From Antrihabitans auranticaus (GTDB lineage Bacteria; Actinomycetota; Actinomycetes; Mycobacteriales; Mycobacteriaceae): DNA of 58,744 nt. The notes beneath the pieces were generated by a model that was given only the letters and a program-made list of their open reading frames with translations, searched no databases and was not told where the DNA came from. Location: contig NZ_JAEMNW010000013.1 in assembly GCF_016481275.1 (NCBI RefSeq), forward strand, positions 1-58,744, read 5' to 3'. A program made the position numbers and the translations under genes. This document shows, one piece after another, positions 35,712-44,883 of this stretch; the first letter of the stretch is position 1, and each line of letters begins with the position of its first letter.

Positions 35712-37087
35712 CAGAGAATCACTCCTGGGTTCAAGATGTTTTCCGGGTCGAGCGCGTGCTTGATCTTGCGGGTGAGTTCCATGACCTCCGGTCCGACATA
35801 GTCCGGCAGCCACGCTTTCTTGAGTCGGCCGACGCCGTGTTCGCCGGTGATCGTTCCACCCAATTCGATTGCGAGGTCCATGATCTCGCCGAACGCGAGG
35901 TGCGCCCGCTCGGTCATGTCTGCGTCGTCGGCGTTGTAGACGATCAAAGGATGTGTGTTGCCGTCACCGGCGTGAGCGATCACGGACACCGTCACCTCAC
36001 GCTTGATCGCAATGTCGGCGATGCCGTTGACCAGGGCAGCGAGTTGCGGCACCGGTACGCCGACGTCTTCGAGCAGCAGACTGCCCTTCAATTCGACGGC
36101 CGGAATCGCGAACCGCCTTGCTGCCGTGAACATCTCACCCTCGGCCGCGTCGTCGGTGCTGAAGACCTCGGTCGCGTTGTTGGTACGGCAGGCCTCCGCC
36201 ATCACCTCGGCCTCGTGCGCCGCGTACGGTCCCGGCGCGTCCGAACGAGCCACCAGAAGCGCCGCCGCGTTTCGGTCGAGACCCATCTTCATCTCGTCCT
36301 CGACCGCGTTGATGGCGACCGAATCCATGAACTCCAGCATCGACGGCCGCAGCAACCGGGTGATGGCGAGGATCGCGTCGGCCGCGTCCTGCAACGATCC
36401 GAACGAGGCGACGACGGTACTTTGCGGCGGTTGCGCGGGGATGAGCCGCAGGGTGATCTCCGTGATCACGCCGAGGGTTCCCTCACTGCCCACGAACAGC
36501 TTCGTAAGCGAGAGGCCCGCAACATCTTTCAGTCGCGGACCGCCGAGCCGAACGGCGGTGCCGTCCGCCAGCACGACCAGCAGGCCCAGGATGTAATCCG
36601 TCGTGACGCCGTACTTCACGCAACAGAGCCCGCCGGCGTTGGTCGCAGCGTTGCCGCCGATCGTGCAGATCTCGAACGAGGACGGGTCGGGCGGGTACCA
36701 GAGCCCGTGCGCGGCAACCGCCTTCTTCACCTCCGCGTTGAAGAGGCCAGGCTGCACCACGGCGGTCCGGGTGACCGCGTCGATGGTGATCTGCTTCATC
36801 CGCTCGGTCGTCAACACGATGCCGCCGTTCACAGCGGTGGCACCACCGGAGAGGCCGGAACCGGCACCGCGAGGCGTGACGGGGACACCGTGCGCCGTGG
36901 CCCAGCGCATGACCGCCTGGACGTCTGCCGTCGACGTCGCTCGCACCACAGCAAGCGGAACGCCGGCATCGGGATCGCGGGCGTAGTCCTGGCGGTAGCT
37001 TTCGGTCAGGTCCCGGTCGGTGATGACGGAGCCTTCGGGCAATTGCGAGACGAGCGCGGCTAGCCGTTCGTCCTCGATCGTCGACAT
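35711..37087 (-). CDS. FAD-linked oxidase (GlcD / D-lactate dehydrogenase type)
   Basis: A 458-residue VAO-type flavoprotein that oxidises a 2-hydroxy acid. FAD-binding PCMH domain with TPRGAGSGLSGGATAVNGGIVL in the N-terminal half and the C-terminal signature blocks VSVIAHAGDGNTHPLIVYN and GGTITGEHGVGRLKKAWLPDYVGPEVMEL, including the metal/substrate histidines. It resembles GlcD and D-lactate dehydrogenases. ATG at 37087 preferred; an in-frame GTG lies at 37096. First gene of the oxidase-nitroreductase-lipocalin unit, 48 bp after efeB with a hairpin between. Confidence 0.9.
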   Translation of the reverse strand: MSTIEDERLAALVSQLPEGSVITDRDLTESYRQDYARDPDAGVPLAVVRATSTADVQAVMRWATAHGVPVTPRGAGSGLSGGATAVNGGIVLTTERMKQITIDAVTRTAVVQPGLFNAEVKKAVAAHGLWYPPDPSSFEICTIGGNAATNAGGLCCVKYGVTTDYILGLLVVLADGTAVRLGGPRLKDVAGLSLTKLFVGSEGTLGVITEITLRLIPAQPPQSTVVASFGSLQDAADAILAITRLLRPSMLEFMDSVAINAVEDEMKMGLDRNAAALLVARSDAPGPYAAHEAEVMAEACRTNNATEVFSTDDAAEGEMFTAARRFAIPAVELKGSLLLEDVGVPVPQLAALVNGIADIAIKREVTVSVIAHAGDGNTHPLIVYNADDADMTERAHLAFGEIMDLAIELGGTITGEHGVGRLKKAWLPDYVGPEVMELTRKIKHALDPENILNPGVIL

Positions 37088-37100
37088 AAGTGTCACGATA

Positions 37101-37130
37101 GGTCCTCGCCGCTGGATCGCGACGAGGACC
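37101..37130 (-). terminator. Hairpin between efeB and the FAD oxidase gene
   Basis: 8-bp stem GGTCCTCG/CGAGGACC (37101-37108 with 37123-37130), extended inside by a CGC/GCG pair after a mismatch. No T-tract. Probably ends the efeUOB transcript. Confidence 0.5.
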
Positions 37131-37135
37131 GTCTC

Positions 37136-38458
37136 CTAGCGGTCGGTGGGCGACACCGGCGGCGGCGCGGCACCGAACAGTGTCGATCCCCAATATGCGC
37201 CATCGTGTAGACCGGGTGGCACCACGAACACGGCCGACGCGACGTGCTGGATGTACTCGTTCAACGAGTCCGACCGCGCCAACTGCAACTGCATGGGCAC
37301 GAACTGCTCCAGCGGATTCCGGCAGAACGCAATGAAGAACAACCCCGCATCGAGGTGCCCGAAACCGTCGGATCCATCGGTGAAGTTGTAGCCCCGGCGC
37401 AACAGCTTTATCCCGTTCAACGACTCGTGCGACGCCAACCGAATATGGGCATCCTTCGCCACGATCGGACCGCCCGGCCCCTGCGACTGCAGGTCCACGA
37501 CATCGAACTCGTCCGCGCCGCCGAACGGTGCACCGTTGCCCTTGAAGCGCCCGATGACCCGTTCCTGCTCGTTGAGGGTCGTCCGGTCCCACGATTCGAT
37601 CAGCATCCGGATCCGCCGCGTCACCATATAGGTCCCACCGGCAAGCCACTCCTGGTCGTCGGCAGGATCGACCCACACGAACTGGTCGACCGCGACGTCG
37701 TCCTCGGCCTTGATGTTGTTGGTGCCGTCCTTGAAACCCATCAGGTTGCGCGGCGTCACCTGCGCTTGCGACGTCGACGACGTCCGGCCGAAACCCAGCT
37801 GCGACCACTTCACCGCGACCGTTCCGACACCCAGCCGGGCCAGGTTGCGGACCGCGTGCACCGCAACCTGCGGATCGTTCGAGCACGCCTGAATCGCGAT
37901 GTCGCCACCGCTGCGCGCCGGATCGAGGTTGTCGCCCGGGAAGTGCTGCAGATTGGCCAGCGCCACAGGCTTCTTCGAGTAGATGCCGAACCGGTCGTTC
38001 TCCGCGGTGCCGAACAGTGATGGACCGAACCCGATCGTCAACGTCAACTGACTGGGCGTCAGATCGAGCGCTTCGCCGGTATCGCTCGGCGGCGCGTACT
38101 GCGCACCGCCGAAAGCACCGTCGGGAAACGTCTCGGCACCGGCCGTCATCCGGGCCGCTACATCGGTCCAGGTTTGCAGCAACCGGACCAGGTCGTCGCG
38201 GGAATCGGTCGTCACGTCGAACGCGACGAAATGCATGCGATCCTGCGCCGGGGTGACGATGCCGGACTGGTGTTCGCCGTAGAACCCGACGACGTCGTCG
38301 AGGGTCGACTCATGCTCAGGCGCGGTTACCCGACCTGCGACCGCCCCGGCGCCGACCAATGCGGCGCCGGCTCCCAACGCGCCGAACAGCCCGCGGCGGC
38401 TGAGGCCGCCGCGGGTCGGCTCGGTCGTTTCTTCGGTACTACTTTCCTGCGATGGCAC
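37136..38458 (-). CDS. efeB: Dyp-type peroxidase / deferrochelatase EfeB
   Basis: A 440-residue haem peroxidase exported by the Tat pathway: twin-arginine motif LSRRGLFG followed by a hydrophobic stretch (ALGAGAALVGAGAVAG). The DyP signature GFKDGT (GxxDG) is present, and the proximal haem His lies in the HIRLASHE region. In the Efe system this protein oxidises Fe(II) or extracts iron from haem outside the membrane. GTG at 38458 starts it, inside the last codons of efeO (20-bp overlap). Last gene of efeUOB. Confidence 0.92.
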   Translation of the reverse strand: MPSQESSTEETTEPTRGGLSRRGLFGALGAGAALVGAGAVAGRVTAPEHESTLDDVVGFYGEHQSGIVTPAQDRMHFVAFDVTTDSRDDLVRLLQTWTDVAARMTAGAETFPDGAFGGAQYAPPSDTGEALDLTPSQLTLTIGFGPSLFGTAENDRFGIYSKKPVALANLQHFPGDNLDPARSGGDIAIQACSNDPQVAVHAVRNLARLGVGTVAVKWSQLGFGRTSSTSQAQVTPRNLMGFKDGTNNIKAEDDVAVDQFVWVDPADDQEWLAGGTYMVTRRIRMLIESWDRTTLNEQERVIGRFKGNGAPFGGADEFDVVDLQSQGPGGPIVAKDAHIRLASHESLNGIKLLRRGYNFTDGSDGFGHLDAGLFFIAFCRNPLEQFVPMQLQLARSDSLNEYIQHVASAVFVVPPGLHDGAYWGSTLFGAAPPPVSPTDR

Positions 38459-39578
38459 CTTGCACCTGACTTACCTCGGCGAGGAGAGCGTCGATCTTCT
38501 TCGACAGCTCCTGCCGCTGGGGTTCGGTGACAGTGTCGTAGGACACGAACACGTCGCCGTTACGGTACTTTTCGAGCTCCACTTCGAGATCGGCAAAGCG
38601 CTCGTCGATCTTGGTGCCGAGCTCCGGATTCTTCTCGTCGAGAATCGGGCGGACCGCGGACACCGCCGCCTGAGACCCTTCGACGTTCGCCTTGAAGTCC
38701 CACAGGTCGGTATGCGAGAAGAAGTCTTCCTCACCGGTGATCTTGGTCCGCGCAACCTCCTCGAGCAGTTCGCTCGCGCCACCCGCGGTCTGGATCGGAT
38801 CGAACTCGAAGTCGGGCGCGTTCACTTCATCGGCGAGGTCCTGGACGTCGCGCGTCAACAGGTCCGCAATCTCGTTCGTGTCCGGCTGCAAGCCCTGTGC
38901 CCACAGGTCCTTCTCGAGCCTGTGGAAGCCGGTCCAGCGCTGCCCCGGCTCGACGTCGGGCTCACGCAGGTCGAGCAGTGGATCGAGGTCGCCGAAGCTC
39001 TCCGCGACCGGCTCGATCCGCTCGTAGTAGGTGCGCGCAATCGGGAACTGCGCCTTCGCTGCCTCGATATCGCCCGCCTTCACTGCGGCGACGAACACCC
39101 CGGTGGTGTCCTGCAATGCGACGATCTGGCTGAGCACGTACCGCTTGTAACCGGCCGACGCCTCGGCGAGCTGGCTGCCTTCCTCCGGCGCGGACTGAGC
39201 CTCACCGGTGACCTTGAAATCCTTCCGGATGCCGTCGCCGACCATGCCCGGCTTGCACGCGGTCTGGTAGGTGCCCGGATCGGGCAGCGACACGATCAGC
39301 TGACGGGTCAGCCCGGGACCGATGTTCTCGACCTCACCCATCACCCGGTCGCCCTCGGCGTAGACGTAGAACTCGGTCACCTTCGTGCCGTTGTTCGTCA
39401 CCTGGAAGGTGGAATTACCGGTCTCCGCCGAGTCGGTGGCGACGTCGCACGCGGAGTCGGTAGCGGTCACCTTGATGTCGCTCGCGCTCGACTCCGACTT
39501 CTCGGTACAGCCGGAAAGCGCAAGCGGGACGGCAGCAACGACGGCGAGCACGCAAGTCGATCTAGCGATAGAAGGCAA
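38439..39578 (-). CDS. efeO: Iron uptake lipoprotein EfeO (cupredoxin + M75 domain)
   Basis: A 379-residue exported protein. Signal peptide with lipobox LSGC, then a cupredoxin-like domain (VTATDSACDVA to about 125) and an M75 imelysin-like helical domain with the metal motif HxxE (GFHRLEKDLW). It captures ferrous or ferric iron for the EfeU permease. No ATG is available: the start is TTG at 39578, backed by GAAAGG seven bases upstream and by the immediate signal peptide (PSIARSTCVLAVV). The gap to efeU is 26 bp. Confidence 0.92.
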   Translation of the reverse strand: MPSIARSTCVLAVVAAVPLALSGCTEKSESSASDIKVTATDSACDVATDSAETGNSTFQVTNNGTKVTEFYVYAEGDRVMGEVENIGPGLTRQLIVSLPDPGTYQTACKPGMVGDGIRKDFKVTGEAQSAPEEGSQLAEASAGYKRYVLSQIVALQDTTGVFVAAVKAGDIEAAKAQFPIARTYYERIEPVAESFGDLDPLLDLREPDVEPGQRWTGFHRLEKDLWAQGLQPDTNEIADLLTRDVQDLADEVNAPDFEFDPIQTAGGASELLEEVARTKITGEEDFFSHTDLWDFKANVEGSQAAVSAVRPILDEKNPELGTKIDERFADLEVELEKYRNGDVFVSYDTVTEPQRQELSKKIDALLAEVSQVQGAIAGK

Positions 39579-39604
39579 TGTCGGGCCTTTCGAGTGACGG
39601 ATGG

Positions 39605-40498
39605 CTATGAGGATTCGAGCGCTGGTTGCGAAACCGGCGCAGCGACGGGCTTCGGCTTGGTGGGACGAAAGAACAGTGCGAGAACGACGACGACGTAGAG
39701 CACCCAGGCGACCACTTGTGCGACCGTCGGATCGGGCCGGAAGTTGAAGATTCCCGCCGCGACCGTTCCGTACCAACTCGACGCGTCGAACGATGCGGTG
39801 ATATCGAACGCCTTGTCGGACAGGCCCGGAAACACGCCACCGGTTTGCAGCGCGCGTATGCCGTAGGACAGGATCCCGGCCGCGACGACGATCAAGAACA
39901 CACCCGTGTACTTGAAGAACTTCGCGAAGTCGATCCGAATTGCCCCGAGGTACAACAACACCGAGAGCACGGCGGCCAGTGCGACACCGAGGAGCAGGCC
40001 GATCAACGGCCAACTGCTCCCGCCTGTGTTTTCGGCGTAGCCGACCATCAGCAGCGCCGTCTCGACACCTTCGCGCCCGACCGCGAAGAATGCGAGAGAC
40101 AGCACGGCGAGGGGGCCGACCGAGAGCGCCTTCTGCATGCCGGCACGCAGCTCACCGGAGATGGAACGGGCCGCAACCCGCATCCACAGCACCATCGCGC
40201 TCACGATCACAACCGCGACGAGCGACGCGATACCGGCGATTATTTCCGCCGTGAGACCGGTGACCGTGGACGTCCCGTAGTGGATCGCGAAGAAGATCGC
40301 CCCAACCATCGCGATCGCGCTGAACACGCCGAGCCACACCCATTTCAGGGCGTCACGACGATCCGATTTGATCAGGAACGCAACAAGGATCATTACGACG
40401 ATGCCGCATTCGAGCCCTTCGCGGACGCCGATGAGCCCACTCCCGAACAGTTGAGTGCCGATCGACGGCACGCCGGCATCGGCAGCGTGGTAGAGCAC
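39605..40498 (-). CDS. efeU: Iron permease EfeU (FTR1 family)
   Basis: A 297-residue multi-pass membrane protein of the Ftr1/EfeU family. Both REGxE iron-binding motifs are present: REGLE in the first helix (LIGVREGLECGIVV) and REGVE in the fourth (VGREGVETALL). Seven hydrophobic segments are visible. The start is GTG at 40498 with GGGAGAA seven bases before it; the open frame to 40534 is rejected on that basis. First gene of efeUOB, a ferrous-iron importer that works under acidic or low-iron conditions. Confidence 0.93.
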   Translation of the reverse strand: MLYHAADAGVPSIGTQLFGSGLIGVREGLECGIVVMILVAFLIKSDRRDALKWVWLGVFSAIAMVGAIFFAIHYGTSTVTGLTAEIIAGIASLVAVVIVSAMVLWMRVAARSISGELRAGMQKALSVGPLAVLSLAFFAVGREGVETALLMVGYAENTGGSSWPLIGLLLGVALAAVLSVLLYLGAIRIDFAKFFKYTGVFLIVVAAGILSYGIRALQTGGVFPGLSDKAFDITASFDASSWYGTVAAGIFNFRPDPTVAQVVAWVLYVVVVLALFFRPTKPKPVAAPVSQPALESS

Positions 40499-40525
40499 TC
40501 GTAAATTCTCCCTCAGTGAGGAACG

Positions 40526-40546
40526 CCTTACCATAGCTAGGCAAGG
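40526..40546. promoter_or_regulatory. Possible iron-box upstream of efeU
   Basis: CCTTACCATAGCTAGGCAAGG, an imperfect 21-bp inverted repeat with a TAGCTA centre, 28 bp before the efeU start. It partly matches the DtxR/IdeR pattern (TTA...TAG centre), as expected for an iron-regulated operon, but the match is weak. Confidence 0.35.
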
Positions 40547-40614
40547 CGATCCTTGGTCGGCTTCGAGGAATCTACACCCGCCGACGCGTCAAGTGCAGAT
40601 CCTTTACCTGCGGA

Positions 40615-41688
40615 TTACCTACCGACCATCCCGCGGCCCGTGACGAGCGGCAGATCGACGAGGGTCAGAATCCCCGACCGCGCTTCGACAACCGCGGGAA
40701 CAGCGTTGACGATCCGCATCGCTGTTCCGACCAGTGTCGCGTGATTGTGGTCGCCGTTGGGACTCGACGGCGAAATGTCCACGTGGTAACTGGGTTCGCC
40801 GGTGATTTCGAGGCGGTACGAGCCGGACCCCTCGGCGGGCTCGGGCCAATCCGGCGCCTGATCTGCGCGCGTCCTGGTCACGTGTTCCAGGACGACGAGC
40901 ACCCGATCACCGACGATCCCACTGACCTGGAATCGGAGCGCGGCAGCCGTGCCCGCGGCGATCGTGCCGGACGCTATGTCGAATTCCTCGGCAGCAGCGA
41001 TTCTTTCGTAGTTTTCGGTGACACGGTCGAGCTCCACACCCAGGCCCGCTGCGATCTGCCTGACCACGCTCCCCCATGCGAGCGACAGCACGCCGGGCTG
41101 CAGCAGTAGCGGCGTTTCGTCCATGGGCTTGCCGAATCCCATGATGTCGAACATGACGGCACGGTTGTCATAGGTCGCGTAGTCGATGATCTCCATACAG
41201 CGGACTTGTTCGATGCTCCGGCAGGTACCTGTCAGTGCCAGCGGCAGCAGGTCGTTCGCGAAGCCAGGGTCGATCCCGTTGACCCACAACGACGAACCGC
41301 CTTGGACCGCGGCGTCCTCCAGGGTTTTGATCATGTCGTCGGGCAGCACGCCGTACGGATACTGGAGGAAGACCGGCGCGCTTGCGACGACGTTGATCCC
41401 GGCGGCGAGAATTCGGCGCAAATCCTCCAGAGCTTCGACTATCCGGTTGTCGGTCATCGCCGTGTACACGATGCAGTCGGGCCGCAATGCGAACAAGGCA
41501 TCGGCGTCGGACGTGGCGATCACGCCCGTCAACTCGTCCAGACCGGCGAGAACTCCCGCATCGGCGCCGGCCTTCCCCGGACCGGACACCCAGAGCCCGA
41601 CCAACTCGAGAGCAGGATTCGCGAGAATCCCGGCGAGGGCATGTTTTCCGACGTTGCCCGTGCTCCATTGCACGACGCGATAAGCCAT
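40615..41688 (-). CDS. DapB-like NAD(P)-dependent oxidoreductase (2,4-diaminopentanoate dehydrogenase-like)
   Basis: A 357-residue protein with an N-terminal Rossmann fold (VVQWSTGNVGKHALAGIL) and a DapB-type C-terminal domain. The opening YRVVQWSTGNVG and the segments IVYTAMTD, NVVASAPVFLQYP and WVNGIDPGFANDLLPL are typical of the actinobacterial dihydrodipicolinate-reductase-like family, often found with catabolic genes. True substrate unknown. It is the last gene of a minus-strand operon, 9 bp after the SDR. Confidence 0.82.
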   Translation of the reverse strand: MAYRVVQWSTGNVGKHALAGILANPALELVGLWVSGPGKAGADAGVLAGLDELTGVIATSDADALFALRPDCIVYTAMTDNRIVEALEDLRRILAAGINVVASAPVFLQYPYGVLPDDMIKTLEDAAVQGGSSLWVNGIDPGFANDLLPLALTGTCRSIEQVRCMEIIDYATYDNRAVMFDIMGFGKPMDETPLLLQPGVLSLAWGSVVRQIAAGLGVELDRVTENYERIAAAEEFDIASGTIAAGTAAALRFQVSGIVGDRVLVVLEHVTRTRADQAPDWPEPAEGSGSYRLEITGEPSYHVDISPSSPNGDHNHATLVGTAMRIVNAVPAVVEARSGILTLVDLPLVTGRGMVGR

Positions 41689-41697
41689 GAATTGCTC

Positions 41698-42489
41698 CTA
41701 CATATCGGGAATAGGGATATCCAGATTGGGCGAGATCAACCCGCCGTCGACCTCGATCACCTTGCCGGTCAGGTAACTTCCCGCCGGCGACGCGAGGAAC
41801 AACGCCGTCGCGGCGATGTCGTCGGTCGTGCCGAGTCGCCGCAGCGGCGTTGCCCGTTCGAGCTGACCGCGAATCTCGGGATTGGCGGCAACCGCTTCCA
41901 GCGCCGAGGTCACGATGGAACCCGGCGCAATCGCATTGACGCGGATCTTCGGGCACAGGTCCATCGCCGCCAGTCGCGTGTAGTGCGCGAGCGCGGCCTT
42001 TGCCGTCCCGTACGCAGCGAACGCGCGGCCGGGCAGTCGGCCCATGGTCGACGTGACGTTGATGATGGAACCGCCGCCCGCCGTCTCGAGCAGCAAAGGA
42101 ACGGCTGCAACGACGAGCGCGTGCGCATTCGACACGTTGAACGCGAAGGCACGCGACAGCGCGTTCGGAGAGGTATCCAGCAGCGGTCGTGGCAACGCAC
42201 CGCCGACGTTGTTGACGACGATGTCGAGCCTGCCGAACTGGTCGACGGCTGCTCGAGCCAGTGCCGCCGTTGCCTCGGCGTCACTGAGATCAGCCGCGAC
42301 AACATCGGCACGGCGCCCGGTCGCACGAACCTGATCGGCGACCTCATCGAGCTGGCTCTGCGTCCGCGCCGCGATGACGACGTCCGCGCCCGCCTCCGCG
42401 AATGCGATCGCTATCGCCGCACCGAGGCCGCGCCCCGCGCCCGTCACCACAGCGACTTGATCGTCGAGACGGAACCGATCGAGAATCAT
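41698..42489 (-). CDS. SDR family oxidoreductase
   Basis: A 263-residue classical short-chain dehydrogenase: cofactor motif [12 protein letters not shown] near residue 16, NNVGGA, catalytic Ser in INVTSTMG, and [19 protein letters not shown] as the YxxxK motif. The C-terminal [21 protein letters not shown] closes the fold. Reversible oxidation of a hydroxyl or keto group with NAD(P). It lies 30 bp after the YjbR-like gene and 9 bp before the DapB-like gene. Confidence 0.9.
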   Translation of the reverse strand: MILDRFRLDDQVAVVTGAGRGLGAAIAIAFAEAGADVVIAARTQSQLDEVADQVRATGRRADVVAADLSDAEATAALARAAVDQFGRLDIVVNNVGGALPRPLLDTSPNALSRAFAFNVSNAHALVVAAVPLLLETAGGGSIINVTSTMGRLPGRAFAAYGTAKAALAHYTRLAAMDLCPKIRVNAIAPGSIVTSALEAVAANPEIRGQLERATPLRRLGTTDDIAATALFLASPAGSYLTGKVIEVDGGLISPNLDIPIPDM

Positions 42490-42519
42490 CGTTGACTCCT
42501 TGGGGGTTCGGGCCTGAAT

Positions 42520-42936
42520 TCAGAACGTCGGCCGCTTGACACGTTCGACGAGCATCTTCGGAGCAAGGACGCAGTAGCTCTCCGTCAGCAGTTCGCCGAC
42601 TTCGTCCCAGTCGACGTCCTCGTCCAGCACCATTCCGACGACGTTCGGCCCCCATTGTGGCCGGAAGTAGGGATGGCCGGCAGCACTCAGCGCTTCCAGT
42701 TCTGGACCGCTCGCACGGAAGGTCAGCACGAGAATCGGTTCTTCGGCCGACGCGGCACGCGCGTATGCGGGCGGCCAGTCACCGTCGACCATCAAGACGT
42801 GAGCGAACGTGTGCTTGCGCACGCGCCATCGGGTGCCGACCCAGGCGTTCTCTTCGTAGGCCTCCGGCAATCCGAGGCACAGGCGGCGAAGGCGGGAAAC
42901 GACCTCGACCGGAACCTCTTCCGCGTCAGCCGCCAC
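42520..42936 (-). CDS. MmcQ/YjbR family protein
   Basis: A 138-residue protein with the MmcQ/YjbR (CyaY-like fold) pattern: LRRLCLGLPEAYEENAWVGTRWRVRKHTFAHVL, then ILVLTFRASGPELEAL, the pairing YFRPQWGPNVVGMVLD and the final VLAPKMLVERV. Function of the family is unknown (possible DNA binding). GTG at 42936 follows a GGAG box and overlaps the end of the SRPBCC gene by 11 bp; the open frame to 43080 is rejected. Confidence 0.8.
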   Translation of the reverse strand: MAADAEEVPVEVVSRLRRLCLGLPEAYEENAWVGTRWRVRKHTFAHVLMVDGDWPPAYARAASAEEPILVLTFRASGPELEALSAAGHPYFRPQWGPNVVGMVLDEDVDWDEVGELLTESYCVLAPKMLVERVKRPTF

Positions 42937-43429
42937 TTTCCAGCTCCGATTTGAGTTTGCGAAGCGTCCGGCGAATATTGCCCTTCTGAAACTTCGCGAA
43001 GCTCGAGGTGCCCGTTGCCGCGCGGTCGAACGCCGCCGCGACCAGATCCGGCATCTGCCGTTCGTCGACCCACGTTTCATGCACGCGCGTACCGTTCTCG
43101 ATCGGCTCGAACCGGTACTCCCAGCGTGCGATATTCACCCGCGCCAGCCGTTTTCCGTAACCCCATTCGCGCGCACTGAAGACGAATTCCTTGCCCGGTT
43201 CGGCCGCCAGTACCACACAGCGAGTGTTCCAGCGCATGAGTCCGCGCTTGTTCGAACCGATGAACTTCATACCGACGAACGGCTCGTGACCGCCGGGCTC
43301 GGGAACCTCGGCACCGATGTTCTCCGGACTCCACCGCGGCATCTGCGTCACATCGCTGACCGCCTTGTATACGACGTCAGGCGAAACGGCGATGTCGATG
43401 CTGTCGGAGACTCTCATTGTCCGGGACAT
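42926..43429 (-). CDS. SRPBCC family protein
   Basis: A 167-residue START/Bet v1-like protein with a hydrophobic ligand pocket: MRVSDSIDIAVSPDVVYKAVSDVTQMPRWSPENIGAEV at the N-terminus, GMKFIGSNKRGLMRWNTRCVVLAAEPGKEFVFSA, and a C-terminal amphipathic helix with many Lys/Arg. It probably binds or presents a lipid-like substrate. ATG at 43429 starts just before the domain; upstream codons to 43498 look non-coding. First gene of a four-gene operon (SRPBCC, YjbR, SDR, DapB-like). Confidence 0.83.
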   Translation of the reverse strand: MSRTMRVSDSIDIAVSPDVVYKAVSDVTQMPRWSPENIGAEVPEPGGHEPFVGMKFIGSNKRGLMRWNTRCVVLAAEPGKEFVFSAREWGYGKRLARVNIARWEYRFEPIENGTRVHETWVDERQMPDLVAAAFDRAATGTSSFAKFQKGNIRRTLRKLKSELESGG

Positions 43430-43523
43430 ATCGGTCACGTTACCCACTTCGCTGGTTGAAACGGCCACGACCTCCGGGGGCGCGGTGCGATCGCGCAATC
43501 CTAGGCCCGCATAACATTGCGCG

Positions 43524-44498
43524 ATGAGTGAACGAACACGAGTAGCGCTCGCGCTGGGTAGTGGCGGCGCGCGTGGCTACGCCCACATCGGTGCGATCGA
43601 CGAGCTGCAAAGCAGGGGCTACGAGATTGCGGGTGTCGCCGGCTCTTCGATGGGTGCGCTGGTGGGCGGGTTGTTCGCAGCCGGCAAGCTCGACGAATTC
43701 GCGGATTGGGCACGGACGCTCAGCCAGCTCGACGTCATTCGCCTCCTGGACCCCTCGATAGCAGAACTGGGGACGATCCGGGCCGAGAAGATCCTCGACC
43801 GCATCCGCGACATGTTGGGCGATATCGAGATCGAGGATCTGCCGATCCCGTTCATCGCGGTCGCGACCGATCTCGCCGCAGGCAGGTCCGTCTGGTACCT
43901 CCGGGGTCCCGTCGACGCCGCCATTCGCGCGTCGATCGCGATTCCGGGCGTGATCGCGCCCACGGTGACGACGGGCCGCGTCATTGCCGATGGCGGCATT
44001 CTCGACCCGCTGCCGATCGTTGCGACGACCGGCTTCGACGCCGACCTCACCATCGGCGTGAGCCTCAGCAGCGACGTCGTCGATCTCGACGATTGGGCGC
44101 CGATGAAGGAGACCGTGTCCGAACCCGGAGCGATCGAAGACTTCGTCGAGCGGTTGCGCCGCGGCGCCGACCAGTGGACCGGACCTATGAGCTCCGTCAT
44201 TACGCGATTCGGTACGCGCGCCGACGAACCCGCCGATACCGAAGAGGTGCTACCCAAACTCGGTAGGTTCGAGGTGATGAACCGGTCGCTGGAAGTGATG
44301 CAGTCCGCGCTGGCGCGCTTCCAACGCGCCGGCCACCCACCCGATGTGCTCATCGAAGTTCCTCGCACCGCCTGCCGAGTGCTGGATTTCCACCGTGCCG
44401 AAGAGATGATCGAGGTCGGCCGGGAGTCTGCCGCAAAAGCCCTCGATAGAGCCGGGCTCACCGGCGTGGAAAAGGTGGATGCCGACGATGCCGTATGA
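43524..44498 (+). CDS. Patatin-like phospholipase
   Basis: A 324-residue serine hydrolase of the patatin/RssA group. Oxyanion loop GSGGARG (12-18), nucleophile Ser42 in GSSMG, and the catalytic Asp156 in ADGG, so the Ser-Asp dyad is complete. No signal peptide, so it acts in the cytoplasm or at the inner membrane face on phospholipids or acyl esters. The C-terminal third (230-324) is helical. The ATG at 43524 is divergent from the SRPBCC operon (94 bp between starts). The next gene overlaps its end. Confidence 0.9.
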   Translation: MSERTRVALALGSGGARGYAHIGAIDELQSRGYEIAGVAGSSMGALVGGLFAAGKLDEFADWARTLSQLDVIRLLDPSIAELGTIRAEKILDRIRDMLGDIEIEDLPIPFIAVATDLAAGRSVWYLRGPVDAAIRASIAIPGVIAPTVTTGRVIADGGILDPLPIVATTGFDADLTIGVSLSSDVVDLDDWAPMKETVSEPGAIEDFVERLRRGADQWTGPMSSVITRFGTRADEPADTEEVLPKLGRFEVMNRSLEVMQSALARFQRAGHPPDVLIEVPRTACRVLDFHRAEEMIEVGRESAAKALDRAGLTGVEKVDADDAV

Positions 44499-44883
44499 GA
44501 TCGACCCACGAGTCGACACCTACATCGACGCACTTCCCGACTGGCAGCGAGACATCTGCCGTGAGGTTCGCGAACTCGTCCACGCAGCGGACCCCGAGGT
44601 CGTGGAGACGATCAAGCGAACTGTCCAGCCCTATTTCGTTCTACAGGGCAATATCTGCGCACTGCTGGCCGCGAAGGACCACGTGAACGTCTTTCTGTAC
44701 GACGGCGGCATCGTGCCCGATCCCGAACACATCATCACGGCGGGCCACGACAACAAGACAGCTCGCACGGTCGCCTTCCGTAGGGACGAGCCGATAAACG
44801 CGCCGGCGCTGACCGCGATGTTGCGGCAGATCATCGCGAACAACCGAGCGGGCGGCTGGCGAAAGTTAAAGCGCGACCTGTGA
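44488..44883 (+). CDS. DUF1801 domain protein
   Basis: A 131-residue protein of the YdhG/DUF1801 type: YIDALPDWQRDICREVRELVHAADPEVVETIKRTVQPYF, then HVNVFLYDGGIV, and a Lys/Arg-rich end. Function unknown. ATG 44488 is preferred over 44479 because AAGGTGG is properly spaced only from it; it overlaps the patatin stop by 11 bp. The 3' end overlaps the convergent SDR gene by 18 bp. Confidence 0.8.
   Translation: MPYEIDPRVDTYIDALPDWQRDICREVRELVHAADPEVVETIKRTVQPYFVLQGNICALLAAKDHVNVFLYDGGIVPDPEHIITAGHDNKTARTVAFRRDEPINAPALTAMLRQIIANNRAGGWRKLKRDL

Noticed and set aside
35756-37063. 435-codon open frame on the plus strand
   Set aside because: Antisense to the FAD oxidase gene; composition is Arg/His/Gly rich with no fold.
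36483-37886. 467-codon open frame on the minus strand
   Set aside because: Overlaps the FAD oxidase and efeB in another frame, both of which have clear family motifs.
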